DNA of 64,000 nucleotides from JACCTU01 sp963788055 (GTDB lineage: Bacteria; Actinomycetota; Thermoleophilia; Gaiellales; Gaiellaceae): NCBI GenBank assembly GCA_963788055.1, contig CAWBFA010000005.1, forward strand, positions 372,001 through 436,000. The letters are read 5' to 3'. Below are positions 1 through 8,496 of the stretch, one piece after another. The position numbers were made by a program, and so were the translations under genes. The notes beneath the pieces are model-generated. The model did no database searches. It worked only from the letters and a program-made list of their open reading frames with translations, and had not been told where the DNA came from. Each line of letters starts with the position of its first letter. Positions within the stretch are counted from its first letter, which is position 1.

Positions 1-438
1 ATCTGGCACCCGTTCTCGGACTGGCTGGCTCCCGTCGCCGAGCCGCTCGTCGAGCCGAGCGTTCGGCAGGACTGGGTCACGTCGCTGGTCGCGATGGCCC
101 TCGCCCTCGGCGGGATCTACCTCGCGTGGCTGCTCTACGGCGCGCGAAGGGTCGCGGTGCCGAGCATGCCCGCGGCAAGGCGCCTACTCGAGCACAAGCT
201 CTACTTCGACGAGCTCTACGACGCGATCTTCTACCGACCCGCGGTCGCCCTGGCCAACGCGCTCCGCCGCGGCGTCGAGGAGCCGCTCGTCGACGGGTCG
301 ATCGACGCAGCCGCGACGTCCGTCCGCGAGGCCGGCCGAACCGCGACGATCGTCCAGACCGGCTACCTGCGGAGCTACGCACTCGCACTCACCGCGGGCC
401 TGGCAGTCCTCGCCGTCCTCTTCGTGGCGCTCCGATGA
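1..438 (+). CDS. nuoL: NADH-quinone oxidoreductase subunit L, C-terminal part
   Basis: This is the 3' end of the proton-pumping antiporter-like subunit L of respiratory Complex I; the 5' part lies outside the window. The reading frame is open from base 1. The visible 145 residues contain a transmembrane stretch (about residues 31-42), a hydrophilic segment with a KLYFDELYDA motif typical of the NuoL C-terminus, and a last hydrophobic helix ending in FVALR. The TGA stop overlaps the ATG of nuoM in an ATGA, so the two are translationally coupled. The identification rests on these features and on nuoM and nuoN following in standard operon order. Confidence 0.88.
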   Translation: MWHPFSDWLAPVAEPLVEPSVRQDWVTSLVAMALALGGIYLAWLLYGARRVAVPSMPAARRLLEHKLYFDELYDAIFYRPAVALANALRRGVEEPLVDGSIDAAATSVREAGRTATIVQTGYLRSYALALTAGLAVLAVLFVALR

Positions 439-1885
439 GCGGCTGGTTGACGACCACGCTCGTCTTCCTGCCGATCGCCGGCGCGCTCCTGCTCTGGGTG
501 CGTTCCGTGGCCGCGGCTCTGGGCCGGCTCGATCGCGACGCTGATCGCGCTCGTCGAGGTCGGCCTCTGGATCGTCTCGCTGCTCGACTTCGACTTCGAG
601 GCAGGGATCCAGGGCGAGCAGCGCCACGCGTGGTTCAGCGACCTCGGCGTCTCGTACCACGTCGGGCTCTACGGCTTCTCGCTCTGGCTCGTCGGCCTCA
701 CGGTCGTCGCCAGCGCCGCGGCGATCGCCTACGCATGGTGGGCCGACCGCGACAGGCCGCGCGCGTACTTCGGCCTGATGCTCTTCCTCGTCGGCGCGGT
801 CGTCGGCGTGTTCGTCGCTCAGGACCTGATCCTCTTCTACGCGTTCTTCGAGGCGATGCTGATCCCGCTCTACGTCCTGATCGGGGTCTGGGGCGGGGCG
901 GGGCGCACGCGCGCCACGCTCACGTTCGTGATCTACACGATGGCCGGCTCGCTCTTGATGCTGGCCGCGATCGTCGTCTTCGGGCTGCGCGAGGGTACGT
1001 TCGACCTGCTCGACTCCGGCACGAGCGACAGCGCGTGGATCTTCCTCGGCTTCCTCGCCGCGTTCGTCGTCAAGGCGCCGCTCTTCCCGTTCCACGGCTG
1101 GCTTCCGCCCGCGTACCGCGAGTCCCCGCCCGAGGTCGCCGCGCTCCTCTCCGGCGTGATCTCGAAGGTCGGGGCGTACGGGTTGCTGCGCATCGCGATC
1201 GCGAAGTTCCCCGAGCCCGCCCAGGACTTCCAGGTTCCTCTGCTCGTGCTCGCCGGCGTCGGCCTCGTGTACGGCTCGCTCCTCGCGTTCCGCGCCCCGG
1301 ACGTCCGCGGCGTGATCGCGTACTCGTCCCTCGCGCAGCTCGGGCTGATCACGCTCGGGCTGTTCGCGCTGAACGACCAGGGCTTCGACGGAGCCGTGCT
1401 GCAGATGATCGTGCACGGGCTCGTCTCCACCACGCTGTTCCTGCTCGCGGCGGGCATCGAGCGGCGCACGTCGACCGGTCAGTTCGCGCTGCTCGGAGGG
1501 ATGGCGCGCGGCCGCCCCGCGCTCGCGACGGTGCTGATGACGACCGGCGTGATCGCCCTCGCGGTTCCGGGGTCGGCCGCGTTCGCCGGCGAGTTCCTGA
1601 TCCTGCTCGGCGTGTTCGACGCCGGTTGGGGCTGGGCCGTCGTCGGCGCAGTGGCGATCGTGCTCGCCGCGATGTACATGCTGCGGCTGATCTCAGCCGT
1701 GCTGCACCAGGCGCGCGGGTCGGCGGTGAACGACGCCGCGCTCGACCTGCGTCCGGCGGAGCTCGGGATCCTCCTGCCGCTGGTCGCGTGCGTGCTCGCG
1801 CTCTCGGCGTGGCCCGCGGCGATCAGCGAGCGCGCCTTCCCCGGTGGCGACGCGGCTCGCGAGGTCGTAGGGGCAGTTCAAGTGA
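435..1885 (+). CDS. nuoM: NADH-quinone oxidoreductase subunit M (frameshifted in this sequence)
   Basis: Membrane subunit of Complex I that contributes a proton channel in the cytoplasmic membrane. The N-terminus begins MSGWLTTTLVFLP from the ATG at 435, then the frame moves by +1 near 500-510 and the conserved multi-helix body follows (FYAFFEAMLIPLY, VKAPLFPFHGWLP with the channel lysine, GVISKVGAYGLLR). A second shift is implied at the G4 run 1870-1873: removing one G gives a TGA at 1883-1885 overlapping the GTG of nuoN, the usual layout. Corrected length is about 483 residues, normal for the family. As written, the frame instead runs into nuoN without a stop. Both shifts are read as sequence errors because the rest of the protein is fully conserved. 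Confidence 0.85.
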
Positions 1886-3355
1886 TCCCGACGCCGTCGA
1901 TCGACTGGCTCGCGCTCTCGCCGACCCTCGCGCCGCTCGCCGCTGCTGCGTTCGCGCTGCTCCTGTCCGTGGTGCTGCCGGAGAGCTGGCGGCGGGGCGT
2001 CGCCGCGGTGTTCGTCGCTGCCGGGTTCGCGGTCGCGCTCGTGCTGGCCGCGTACGTCTACTCGAAGAGCCCGGACGCGCACGGGATCGTCGCCGACGCC
2101 GCGCGGCGCGACCGACTCGCAGCACTCGCGCAGATGATCATCGCGGGCGCGGGACTGCTGACCGTCGGGATCGCGTACTCCGACAACCCGAAACAGGATC
2201 ACGTCGGCGAATACTTCGCGCTGCTCGCGACCGCAGCCGCCGGGATGATGTTCATGGTCTCCGCGTCGAGCCTCGTCACCCTCTTTCTCGGGCTCGAGTG
2301 GTTCTCGATCAGCCTCTACGTGCTCTGCGCGATCGACATCGACCTCGAGACGTCGCTCGAGTCGGGGCTGAAGTACCTGATCGTCGGCAGCTTCGGCTCG
2401 TCGGTCCTCCTGTTCGGGTTCGCGCTCGTTTATGGCGCTACCGGCAATCTCAATTTGGAAGCGATCGGCCGGGTCGGCCAGGGACTGACGGACGACCGGA
2501 TGCTGGTCGTCGGGCTCGCCATGGTGCTGACCGGCCTCGGCTTCAAGGCCTCCGCCGCGCCGTTCCACATGTGGACTCCCGACGTCTACCAGGGCTCGCC
2601 GACGCCGGTGACCGCGTTCATGTCGGCCGCGACGAAGGTCGCGGCGCTCGTCGTCACGCTGCGCGTCCTGAACACCGCCTTCCCGGCGCAGGAGGACCTC
2701 TGGACGGCGGCCGTCGCCGCGCTCGCCGTCGCGTCGCTCGCGATCGGCAACCTCGCCGCGCTCGTCCAGCGGAACGTCAAGCGGCTGCTCGCGTACTCCT
2801 CCGTCTCCCACGCCGGCTTCATGCTGATCCCGATCGCCGCGGGGAACGCGCTCGGCGCGAAGGCGCTCCTCTACTACCTCATTCCCTACGGGGCAGCATC
2901 GCTCGGCGCCTTCGCCGTCGTCGCAGCACGCGAGCGCGAGCTCGGCAAGCCCGTCACGCTCGACAACCTGGGCGGTATGGGCTGGGAGCGCCCCTTCCTC
3001 GGCTTCGCGCTCGCGCTCTTCGCGTTCGCGTTCATCGGGCTGCCGCCCGGCGGCCTGTTCACGGGGAAGCTCTACGCGTTCTCGGCCGCGGTCGACGCGG
3101 ACCGAACCTGGCTCGTGATCGTGGGCGTCGTCGCGACGGCGGTCAGCGTCTACTACTACCTCGCGATCATCCGCGCGCTCTACATGCGGACCGAGATCGA
3201 GCTGCGACTGGCGCCCGTCGGCGGCTCGCCGCCGCGCGACATCGTCCTCTCGCTCTCGGTCGCGATCTCCCTCGGTGTCGTGCTGGCGTCGTTCGTCTTC
3301 GTCGAGCCGTTGATCGACCTCGCCGAGAAGGCAGCTGCTTCGCTGCCTGCTCTAG
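1882..3355 (+). CDS. nuoN: NADH-quinone oxidoreductase subunit N
   Basis: Third antiporter-like membrane subunit of Complex I. The start is the GTG at 1882 (MIPTPSIDWLAL), which would overlap a corrected nuoM stop. Conserved NuoN features include FLGLEWFSISLYVL, GLGFKASAAPFHMWTPDVYQ with the key lysine, and KRLLAYSSVSHAGF. The protein is helix-rich throughout and ends near FVEPLIDLAEKA. The frame as written has no stop until about 4734. A TAG at 3353-3355 in the next frame, abutting the stop of a convergent gene, is the probable true end, which again requires one extra base in the sequence. Expected length is about 490 residues. Confidence 0.85.
3329..3348. terminator. Hairpin between convergent nuoN and a small membrane protein gene
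   Basis: A 7-bp perfect inverted repeat (AGGCAGC / GCTGCCT) encloses a 6-nt loop at the convergent 3' ends of nuoN and the minus-strand gene. It could act as a bidirectional terminator, but there is no T-tract on either side, so the role is uncertain. Confidence 0.35.
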
Positions 3356-3678
3356 CGGACGACGAGCTTGACCGCGCTCTGCAGGCCGAGCAGCGCGAGC
3401 GAGGCGATTGCAGCGGAGATCCCGACCGGCGGCACCGCGCCGTCGGCGTGGACCGCGGCAGCGACCAGCACGAGGGAGAGCGCCAGCAAGCCGAGGATCG
3501 CGTTGAACCTGGCGGCGCCGAGAGCCGGCGCGCTGCCCGGCAGCTCGACGAGGCGTCCGTACGCCTGCAGCGCTGCATGGGCGGTCACGACGACCGCCGC
3601 GAGCAGCAGGTAGAAGGCCGCTCCGTGAGCGCCGAGCGTGTCGGCGCCGATCGCCGCGAGGAGCAGGAGGACGGCCAT
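3352..3678 (-). CDS. Small four-helix membrane protein of unknown function
   Basis: This gene encodes 108 residues from the ATG at 3678 (MAVLLLLAAIG). An in-frame upstream ATG at 3762 would add 28 polar residues that look non-native and would run through the divergent cyclase gene start, so the shorter form is preferred. Four hydrophobic segments are visible (about residues 1-13, 18-36, 55-72 and 80-98), separated by short loops, with a basic C-terminus. I do not recognise a family. It converges on nuoN, with stops sharing a CTAG, and diverges from the cyclase gene, so it is probably transcribed alone. Confidence 0.6.
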   Translation of the reverse strand: MAVLLLLAAIGADTLGAHGAAFYLLLAAVVVTAHAALQAYGRLVELPGSAPALGAARFNAILGLLALSLVLVAAAVHADGAVPPVGISAAIASLALLGLQSAVKLVVR

Positions 3679-3721
3679 GACCCGATGTTCGGCTCCGGTC
3701 CGGACGTTCCTCCCAGAGTAG

Positions 3722-5318
3722 ATTCGCCGCATCCGCACCGTCGTCTGGGCCTCCGCGATCACGCTGCCGCTCGCCGGGCTCGCGCTCCTGCTCGGCTATC
3801 CGTCGCTCGACGTCCGCTGGGAGCACCATCCGTCGCACTTCTGGCTCGTGCTGCTCGTCGCCGTCGTGAACGCGACGCTCGGGCTGAGCATGAGCGAGAC
3901 GGCGCGGCGCCGCGGCGACCCGCGGATCTTCCTCGTCGGGCTCGCGTTTCTGGCGGCGGCGGGCTTCCTCGCGCTCCACGCGCTCGCAACGCCCGGCGTT
4001 CTGCTCGAGAAGGGGAACGCGGGCTTCACGATCGCGACACAGATCGGGCTCGTGAACGCGGCCGTGCTCGCGGTCGCTTCGTCGCTCGACCTCAGCGGAG
4101 GCTTCGGGCGGGCGGTGATCCGCGGGCAGAACGTGCTTCGCGCGGCGCTCGTCGTGCTGCTCGTCGTGTGGGGGATCGCGTCGCTCGCGTCGCTTCCGCC
4201 CCTGGACGATCCGCTGACGCCGGAGGAGGCGGAAGGGCCGATTCGCGTGGCGGCACTCGTCGGAGTCGCGCTGTACGCCGTCGCCGCGATCCGCTACCGG
4301 CGGCTCTACCTGACGACGCGCGCGCCGCTGCCACTCGCTGTCCTCACCTCGTGGGTCCTGCTCGCCGAGGCGATGGTCGCAGTGGCGTTCGGCCGCAACT
4401 GGCAGCTGTCGTGGTGGGAGTGGCACCTGCTGATGGCAGTCGCGTTCGCGCTCGTCGCCTCGGTCGCGCAGGCGCAGCAGCGGCGCCGACGCGCGGGTGG
4501 TCCGTTCGCCTCCCTCTACCTCGACCAGACCGTCGCGCGTGCGAACGCGGCGTACGCGGGCGCACTCGGGCAGCTCGTCGACCGGCGGGCGGACGCCGAC
4601 GACGTCGCGCGACGCTTCGGTCTGAGCGGCGAGCAGGCGGCGCTCGTCGAGGGCGCGGCGACGCGCATCCGGCAGTTGGACGAGACGTTCAGCCCTCACT
4701 TCGCACCGCAGCTCGCCGACCGCCTCCGTCGTGACCCCGGCGCCGGTGCGCTCGGCGGCGAGGAGCGCGAGGTGAGCGTGCTCTTCGCCGACCTGGAGGG
4801 GTTCACGTCCTACGCCGAGTCCCGCCCGCCGGCGGAGGTGATCGGGATGCTGAACGAGTACTGGGGAACGGCGGTGCCGATCGTGCTCGAGCGCCACGGC
4901 GGATTGATCGAGCGCTTCGCCGGTGACGCGGTGATGGTCGTCTTCAACGCGCAGGGCGACCAGCCCGACCACGCGCGCCGAGCTGCGGCGGCCGCGCTCG
5001 AGCTCCAGGAGCGGACCGCCGCCCTGGCCGAGCGGAACCCGGACTGGCCGCGCCTGCGGGCCGGTGTCAACACGGGCCACGCGGCGGTCGGCTACGTCGG
5101 GGCCGAGGCCCAGCGCAGCTTCGCCGTGATCGGCGACACGACGAACACCGCGGCGAGGCTCCAGGCCGCGGCCCGGCCCGGCGAGGTCGTGATCGCAGCA
5201 GCCACGCGCCAGGCGATCGGCGAGGACGCGGAGGTCGAGGCGATCCCGCCGATCGAGGCGAAGGGCAAGCGGGAGCCCGGTGCCCGCGTTCCGACTCGTC
5301 CGGCTGCGCGGTCGATAG
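3722..5318 (+). CDS. Membrane-anchored class III adenylate/guanylate cyclase
   Basis: Produces a cyclic nucleotide from ATP or GTP; the catalytic domain is cytoplasmic behind a membrane domain. The N-terminal half (about 240 residues) has six or seven hydrophobic helices. A linker follows, then the class III cyclase domain with both metal aspartates (FADLEGFT and RFAGDAVMVVF) and the IGDTTNTAARL region. The open frame begins after a TAG at 3719-3721 with an ATT codon at 3722, followed directly by RRIRTVVWASAIT, which reads as a real first helix; the next GTG is at 3848. So the start is either a rare ATT or a damaged ATG. Near 5280 one extra base shifts the frame; the corrected end is AFRLVRLRGR and a TAG at 5316-5318. 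A cNMP-binding protein is encoded at 11719-12141. Confidence 0.75.
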
Positions 5319-5336
5319 TCTCCGGCCGCCCGACCG

Positions 5337-5343
5337 AAGGAGG
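5337..5343 (+). promoter_or_regulatory. Strong Shine-Dalgarno site for the MBL-fold hydrolase
   Basis: AAGGAGG lies 2 nt before an ATG at 5346 and 5 nt before the following in-frame GTG at 5349. The better spacing suggests the GTG may be the codon actually used. Confidence 0.55.
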
Positions 5344-5345
5344 AG

Positions 5346-6045
5346 ATGGTGGCGAACGGCACGCTGACCTGGCTCGGACACGCAGCGTTCCGGCTCGACA
5401 CACCCGGCGGCAAGCGGATGTACGTCGACCCGTTCCTCGAGCAACCCGAAGTGCCCGGAGAGCGAGAAGGAGCCCGAGCGCGTCGACCTGATCGCGCTCA
5501 CGCACGGGCACGGGGACCACGTGGGCTCGACGGTGGAGCTGCTTCGAGAAGCACCAGCCGACCGTCGTCGCGCAGATCGAGCTGCGCGAATGGCTCGAGT
5601 CGAAAGGCGTGACGGGCGCCGCCGGGAACGACCCGAACAAGGGCGGCACGTGGCGGTGGGAGGGAATCGAGCTTTCGCTCACCGACGCGAATCACTCGTC
5701 GAGCGGGCCGGCTGGCGAGTACCTCGGCGAGCCCGACGGGCCTCGTGTTCCGGCTCGAGGACGGCAAGACGCGTGTACTTCGCGGGCGACACGAACGCCT
5801 TCGGGGACATGGAGCTGATCCGGCGGATCTACGAGCCGGAGCTTGCGGTGCTGCCGATCGGCGACCACTACACGATGGGGCCGCGCGAGGCCGCGGTCGC
5901 GCTCGAGCTGCTCGGCGTGAAGCGCTGCGTTCCGTGCCACTGGGGGACGTTCCCGCTGCTCCGGGGGACGCCGCAGGAGCTGCAGGAGCTCGCGCCGGAC
6001 GTCGAGGTCCACATGCTCGAGCCGGGGGACACGGTCAAGCTGTGA
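5346..6045 (+). CDS. Metal-dependent hydrolase, UlaG-like MBL fold (four frameshifts)
   Basis: Metallo-beta-lactamase-fold hydrolase of the UPF0173/UlaG-like type, presumably cytoplasmic and metal-binding; the substrate is unknown. Stitched together across frames it reads TLTWLGHAAFRLDTPGG, then a HxHxDH motif (THGHGDHVGS), then DANHSSS, YFAGDTNAFGDM, LPIGDHYTMGP and a final CVPCHWGTFPLL region, in the right order for the family and about 230 residues long. The frame changes near 5443, 5543, 5738 and 5772, each as +1. The C-terminal 90 residues to the TGA at 6043-6045 are intact. Start ATG 5346 or GTG 5349. Four shifts in 700 bases could mean a decayed gene, but perfect conservation between them argues for sequencing insertions. 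Confidence 0.75.
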
Positions 6046-6318
6046 GGCAGCGCTGGTGGGGTGCGACCGGCCGGCGCGTGCCGGAGATCTCGGTCGAGGC
6101 GCGAGCTGCCGCTCGAGGAGGCCGTCGTCGTCGACGGGCGTCGACAACGACGAGATCCTGCGCGAGGCGCATCGTTCGGGCAAGCCGGTCGTGGTGCGTG
6201 CGGACACGCCGGAGGCGGTGCTCGCCGCGCTCGCGCGTCCCGAGGTTCCGCGGTCGTCGTGCCCGACGCGAAGCGCGACCTGCTCGAGCTCGACCTCACG
6301 AAGCTCACCTATGGCTGA
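6042..6318 (+). CDS. Small conserved-looking protein of unknown function (frameshifted)
   Basis: A protein of about 88 residues can be reconstructed from three frames. It starts at a GTG (6042) overlapping the hydrolase stop and begins with an RQRWWGATGRR segment. The middle contains ELPLEEAVVVDG and NDEILREAHRSGKPVVVRA, and it ends AVVVPDAKRDLLELDLTKL before a TGA at 6316-6318 that overlaps the DUF1028 start by 8 bases. Frame changes fall near 6102, 6140 and 6250. The alternation of acidic helices and hydrophobic strands suggests a small alpha/beta domain. No family is recognised. It sits in a coupled operon between the MBL hydrolase and DUF1028. Confidence 0.5.
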
Positions 6319-7138
6319 GCCCGTCGTCGCGACCTACTCGATCGTCGCGTGCGACCTCGCCGCGGGGCAGTGGGGCGTCGCCGTGCAGTCGAAGTTCCTC
6401 GCGGTCGGCTCGGTCGTTCCGTGGGCAGAGCCGGGCGCCGGCGCGGTCGCGACGCAGTCGTACGCGAACCCGCGCTACGGGCCCGACGGGCTCGCGCTGC
6501 TCCGGCAGGGACGCTCCGCGCAGGAGGTCGTCGACGAGCTGACCGCTGCCGACGACGGGCGCGCACACCGACAGCTGGGCGTCGTCGACGCGAGCGGCGG
6601 CGCAGCGACGTTCACCGGCGAGAGCTGCCAAGACTGGGCCGGTGGGCGCACGGGCGACGGCTACGCCGCCCAGGGGAACATCCTCGTCTCGGCCGCCACC
6701 GTCGACGCCCTCGCCGAGACGTTCGAGGCGTCGAGCGGGCCGCTCGCCGAGCGGCTGCTGGCGGCACTCGCGGCCGGGCAGGCGGCAGGCGGCGACAGCC
6801 GCGGGCAGCAGTCGGCGGCGCTTCTCGTCGTCGAGCGGGACGGCGGCTATGCGGGGCTCTCCGACACGCTCGTCGATCTCCGGATCGACGACCACGAGCG
6901 CCCGATCGAGGAGCTGCAGCGGCTCTACGAGGCCCACCAGCTGCTCTTCGGGAAGACGCCTCGCGACAAGTGGCTCCCAGTGGACGACGAGCTGCGGGCA
7001 GAAGTACGCGGTCTGCTCGCGGGCCTCGGATACGAGACGCTGGCGGACTGGGCGGGAGCCGCAAACCTCGAGGAGCGCGTCGACGGCGACGACGCCATCG
7101 ACCCGGTCGTGCTGCGAGAGCTGAGGAGGGCGACATGA
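6311..7138 (+). CDS. DUF1028 family protein
   Basis: Protein of 275 residues of the DUF1028 family, which has an Ntn-hydrolase-like fold but no settled activity. Family features seen are the N-terminal TYSIVACD segment, AVQSKFLAVGSVVPWAEP, VATQSYANPRYG, QGNILV, and a C-terminal region rich in acidic residues (residues 185-275) resembling the peptidoglycan-binding-like tail found in many members. The ATG at 6311 is chosen because family homology begins there. The stop overlaps the next gene in an ATGA. From this gene onward most reading frames are intact. Confidence 0.85.
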   Translation: MAEPVVATYSIVACDLAAGQWGVAVQSKFLAVGSVVPWAEPGAGAVATQSYANPRYGPDGLALLRQGRSAQEVVDELTAADDGRAHRQLGVVDASGGAATFTGESCQDWAGGRTGDGYAAQGNILVSAATVDALAETFEASSGPLAERLLAALAAGQAAGGDSRGQQSAALLVVERDGGYAGLSDTLVDLRIDDHERPIEELQRLYEAHQLLFGKTPRDKWLPVDDELRAEVRGLLAGLGYETLADWAGAANLEERVDGDDAIDPVVLRELRRAT

Positions 7139-7806
7139 GCGCGTACGAGGTGCGACGGATCGACGACCTGGAGACGATCCCGGTGGCGGGCGCGGACATC
7201 AACTGGCGGCCGATCCGCAGGCCGCTCGGCATCCGCGCGTTCGGGATCAACGCCTACACCGCCGACGAGGGAAAGCACGTCGTCGAGGAGCACAGCGAGG
7301 CGCAGCTCGAGCACGAGGAGGTCTACGTCGTGCTGACGGGCCGAGCCCGCTTCATCCTCGGCGACGACGAGGTCGAGGTGCCGGCGGGCACGTTCGTCTT
7401 CGTGCGCGACCCGCAGACGAAGCGGGGCGCCATTGCGCTGGAGGACGGCACGACGGTGCTCGCCGTCGGCGGCAAGCCCGGCGAGGCCTACGAGCCGTCG
7501 GCGTGGGAGTCGTGGTTCGCGGCAGCCCCCCACCGCGAGCGCGGCGAGTTCGAGCAGGCGCTCGCCATCATCGACAAGGATCTGCAGCAGCGGCCCGACC
7601 ACCCGGCGCTGCTCTACGAGAGCGCGTGCTACGAGGCGCTGCTGGGGAGACGCGACGACTCCATCGCACACCTGCGGCAGGCGGTCGAGCGAGAGCCGCG
7701 CTTCGCGAAGTCGGCGGTGTCAGACGAGGATTTCGCCTCGCTCGCAGACGACTCCGAGTTCCTAACGATCACCGGGCAAGCGGAGCCCGGCGGCGGCGGC
7801 ACGTAG
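7135..7806 (+). CDS. Cupin domain fused to a TPR-like C-terminus
   Basis: Protein of 223 residues. Residues about 40-110 form a cupin barrel (HEEVYVVLTGRARF and EVEVPAGTFVFV), usually a small-molecule or metal-binding fold. Residues about 125-200 contain a helical repeat (EFEQALAIIDKDL, PALLYESACYEALLG, DSIAHLRQAVE) resembling one or two TPR units. The C-terminus is a Gly-rich tail. The ATG overlaps the DUF1028 stop, so the genes are coupled. The metal-binding histidines of the first cupin motif are poorly preserved (a HSEAQLEHEEVY stretch), so a sensing or binding role may be likelier than catalysis. The 3' end overlaps a convergent gene by 45 bases. Confidence 0.75.
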   Translation: MSAYEVRRIDDLETIPVAGADINWRPIRRPLGIRAFGINAYTADEGKHVVEEHSEAQLEHEEVYVVLTGRARFILGDDEVEVPAGTFVFVRDPQTKRGAIALEDGTTVLAVGGKPGEAYEPSAWESWFAAAPHRERGEFEQALAIIDKDLQQRPDHPALLYESACYEALLGRRDDSIAHLRQAVEREPRFAKSAVSDEDFASLADDSEFLTITGQAEPGGGGT

Positions 7807-8496
7807 CGCAGGCACCGGGTCGGCCTGCGGCTGTGCGACGACCAGCACGGCGCCGAAGCCCTCGACGAGCGAGTCGACGAGCAGCTGGAGGCCGACCGCG
7901 AGCGCAAACGCCTTGTGCGCCTGGTCGCCGCCGAACGGGACGACGTCCTCATCGGTCGCGAGCCCGGCGAGCACCTCGCCGAACGTGGCCTTCGCAGGCG
8001 AGACGTCGGCGACGACCGGGCGATGGTCGGAGCTCGGGATGCCGATCGCGAGCGGGTTCGTCCCGACGAGCGCCCGACCGCCCTCCGGAGGCGCGAGCCG
8101 CGGAGGCGAGGTCGCGGTGAGAACTGCGACCAGACCGCCTTCGGCGATCCGTCGCACGTAGTGGCCGAGCATCCCGGTGGGGAAGCAGTGCGACGCCGCG
8201 ATCACCCGCGCGTGCTCGGGCGGCTGGGCGAGCTGTGCGTCGGCGATCGCCGACAGCGTCAGGTAGCCGAGCGCACCGCGACCCTCCCAGCGCTCGAAGC
8301 AGTCCGTGGCGAGAACGCCTTCCGGCTCGGCGCGCGGGTCGAGGTCGGGCAGCGTCTCGAGCCAGGGAATCCGTGCGTAGCCGTGACCGAGCTTGCCGCG
8401 CCGCTCGGCGTCGTCGAAGTGGCGGAAGAGCGTCTCCGTGTCGGCGGCGGAGAAGCCGAGGGCCGCGATCCGCGCGCGCGCCTCGTCAGGCTGCAC
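7762..8496 (-). CDS. Ldh family oxidoreductase, short form
   Basis: Resembles NAD(P)-dependent malate/L-lactate-type dehydrogenases of the Ldh_2 family, which form a fold of their own. Diagnostic pieces are the N-terminal ADTETLFRHFDDAERRGK and GHGYARIPWLE, the HARVIAASHCFPTGML region, and VGTNPLAIGIPS. It has 244 residues, whereas family members are usually 330-350, and the segment before the C-terminal RLPGD motif is abbreviated. It is therefore either a compact subfamily or a degraded member. The start is the GTG at 8496, which overlaps the stop of the upstream HAD gene by 11 bases. Substrate unknown. Confidence 0.65.
   Translation of the reverse strand: MQPDEARARIAALGFSAADTETLFRHFDDAERRGKLGHGYARIPWLETLPDLDPRAEPEGVLATDCFERWEGRGALGYLTLSAIADAQLAQPPEHARVIAASHCFPTGMLGHYVRRIAEGGLVAVLTATSPPRLAPPEGGRALVGTNPLAIGIPSSDHRPVVADVSPAKATFGEVLAGLATDEDVVPFGGDQAHKAFALAVGLQLLVDSLVEGFGAVLVVAQPQADPVPALRAAAAGLRLPGDR

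Noticed and set aside
126..3371. A 1081-residue open frame over nuoM and nuoN in another frame
   Set aside because: Arg-rich shadow frame typical of high GC; real products are in the nuoM/nuoN frames.
778..4734. Single fusion protein NuoM-NuoN plus a long tail
   Set aside because: The tail is antisense or out-of-frame to real genes; one extra G at 1870-1873 and one base near the nuoN end explain the missing stops.
5346..6045. Programmed ribosomal frameshifting in the MBL hydrolase
   Set aside because: Four shifts with no slippery sequence or pseudoknot, and similar shifts in unrelated genes.
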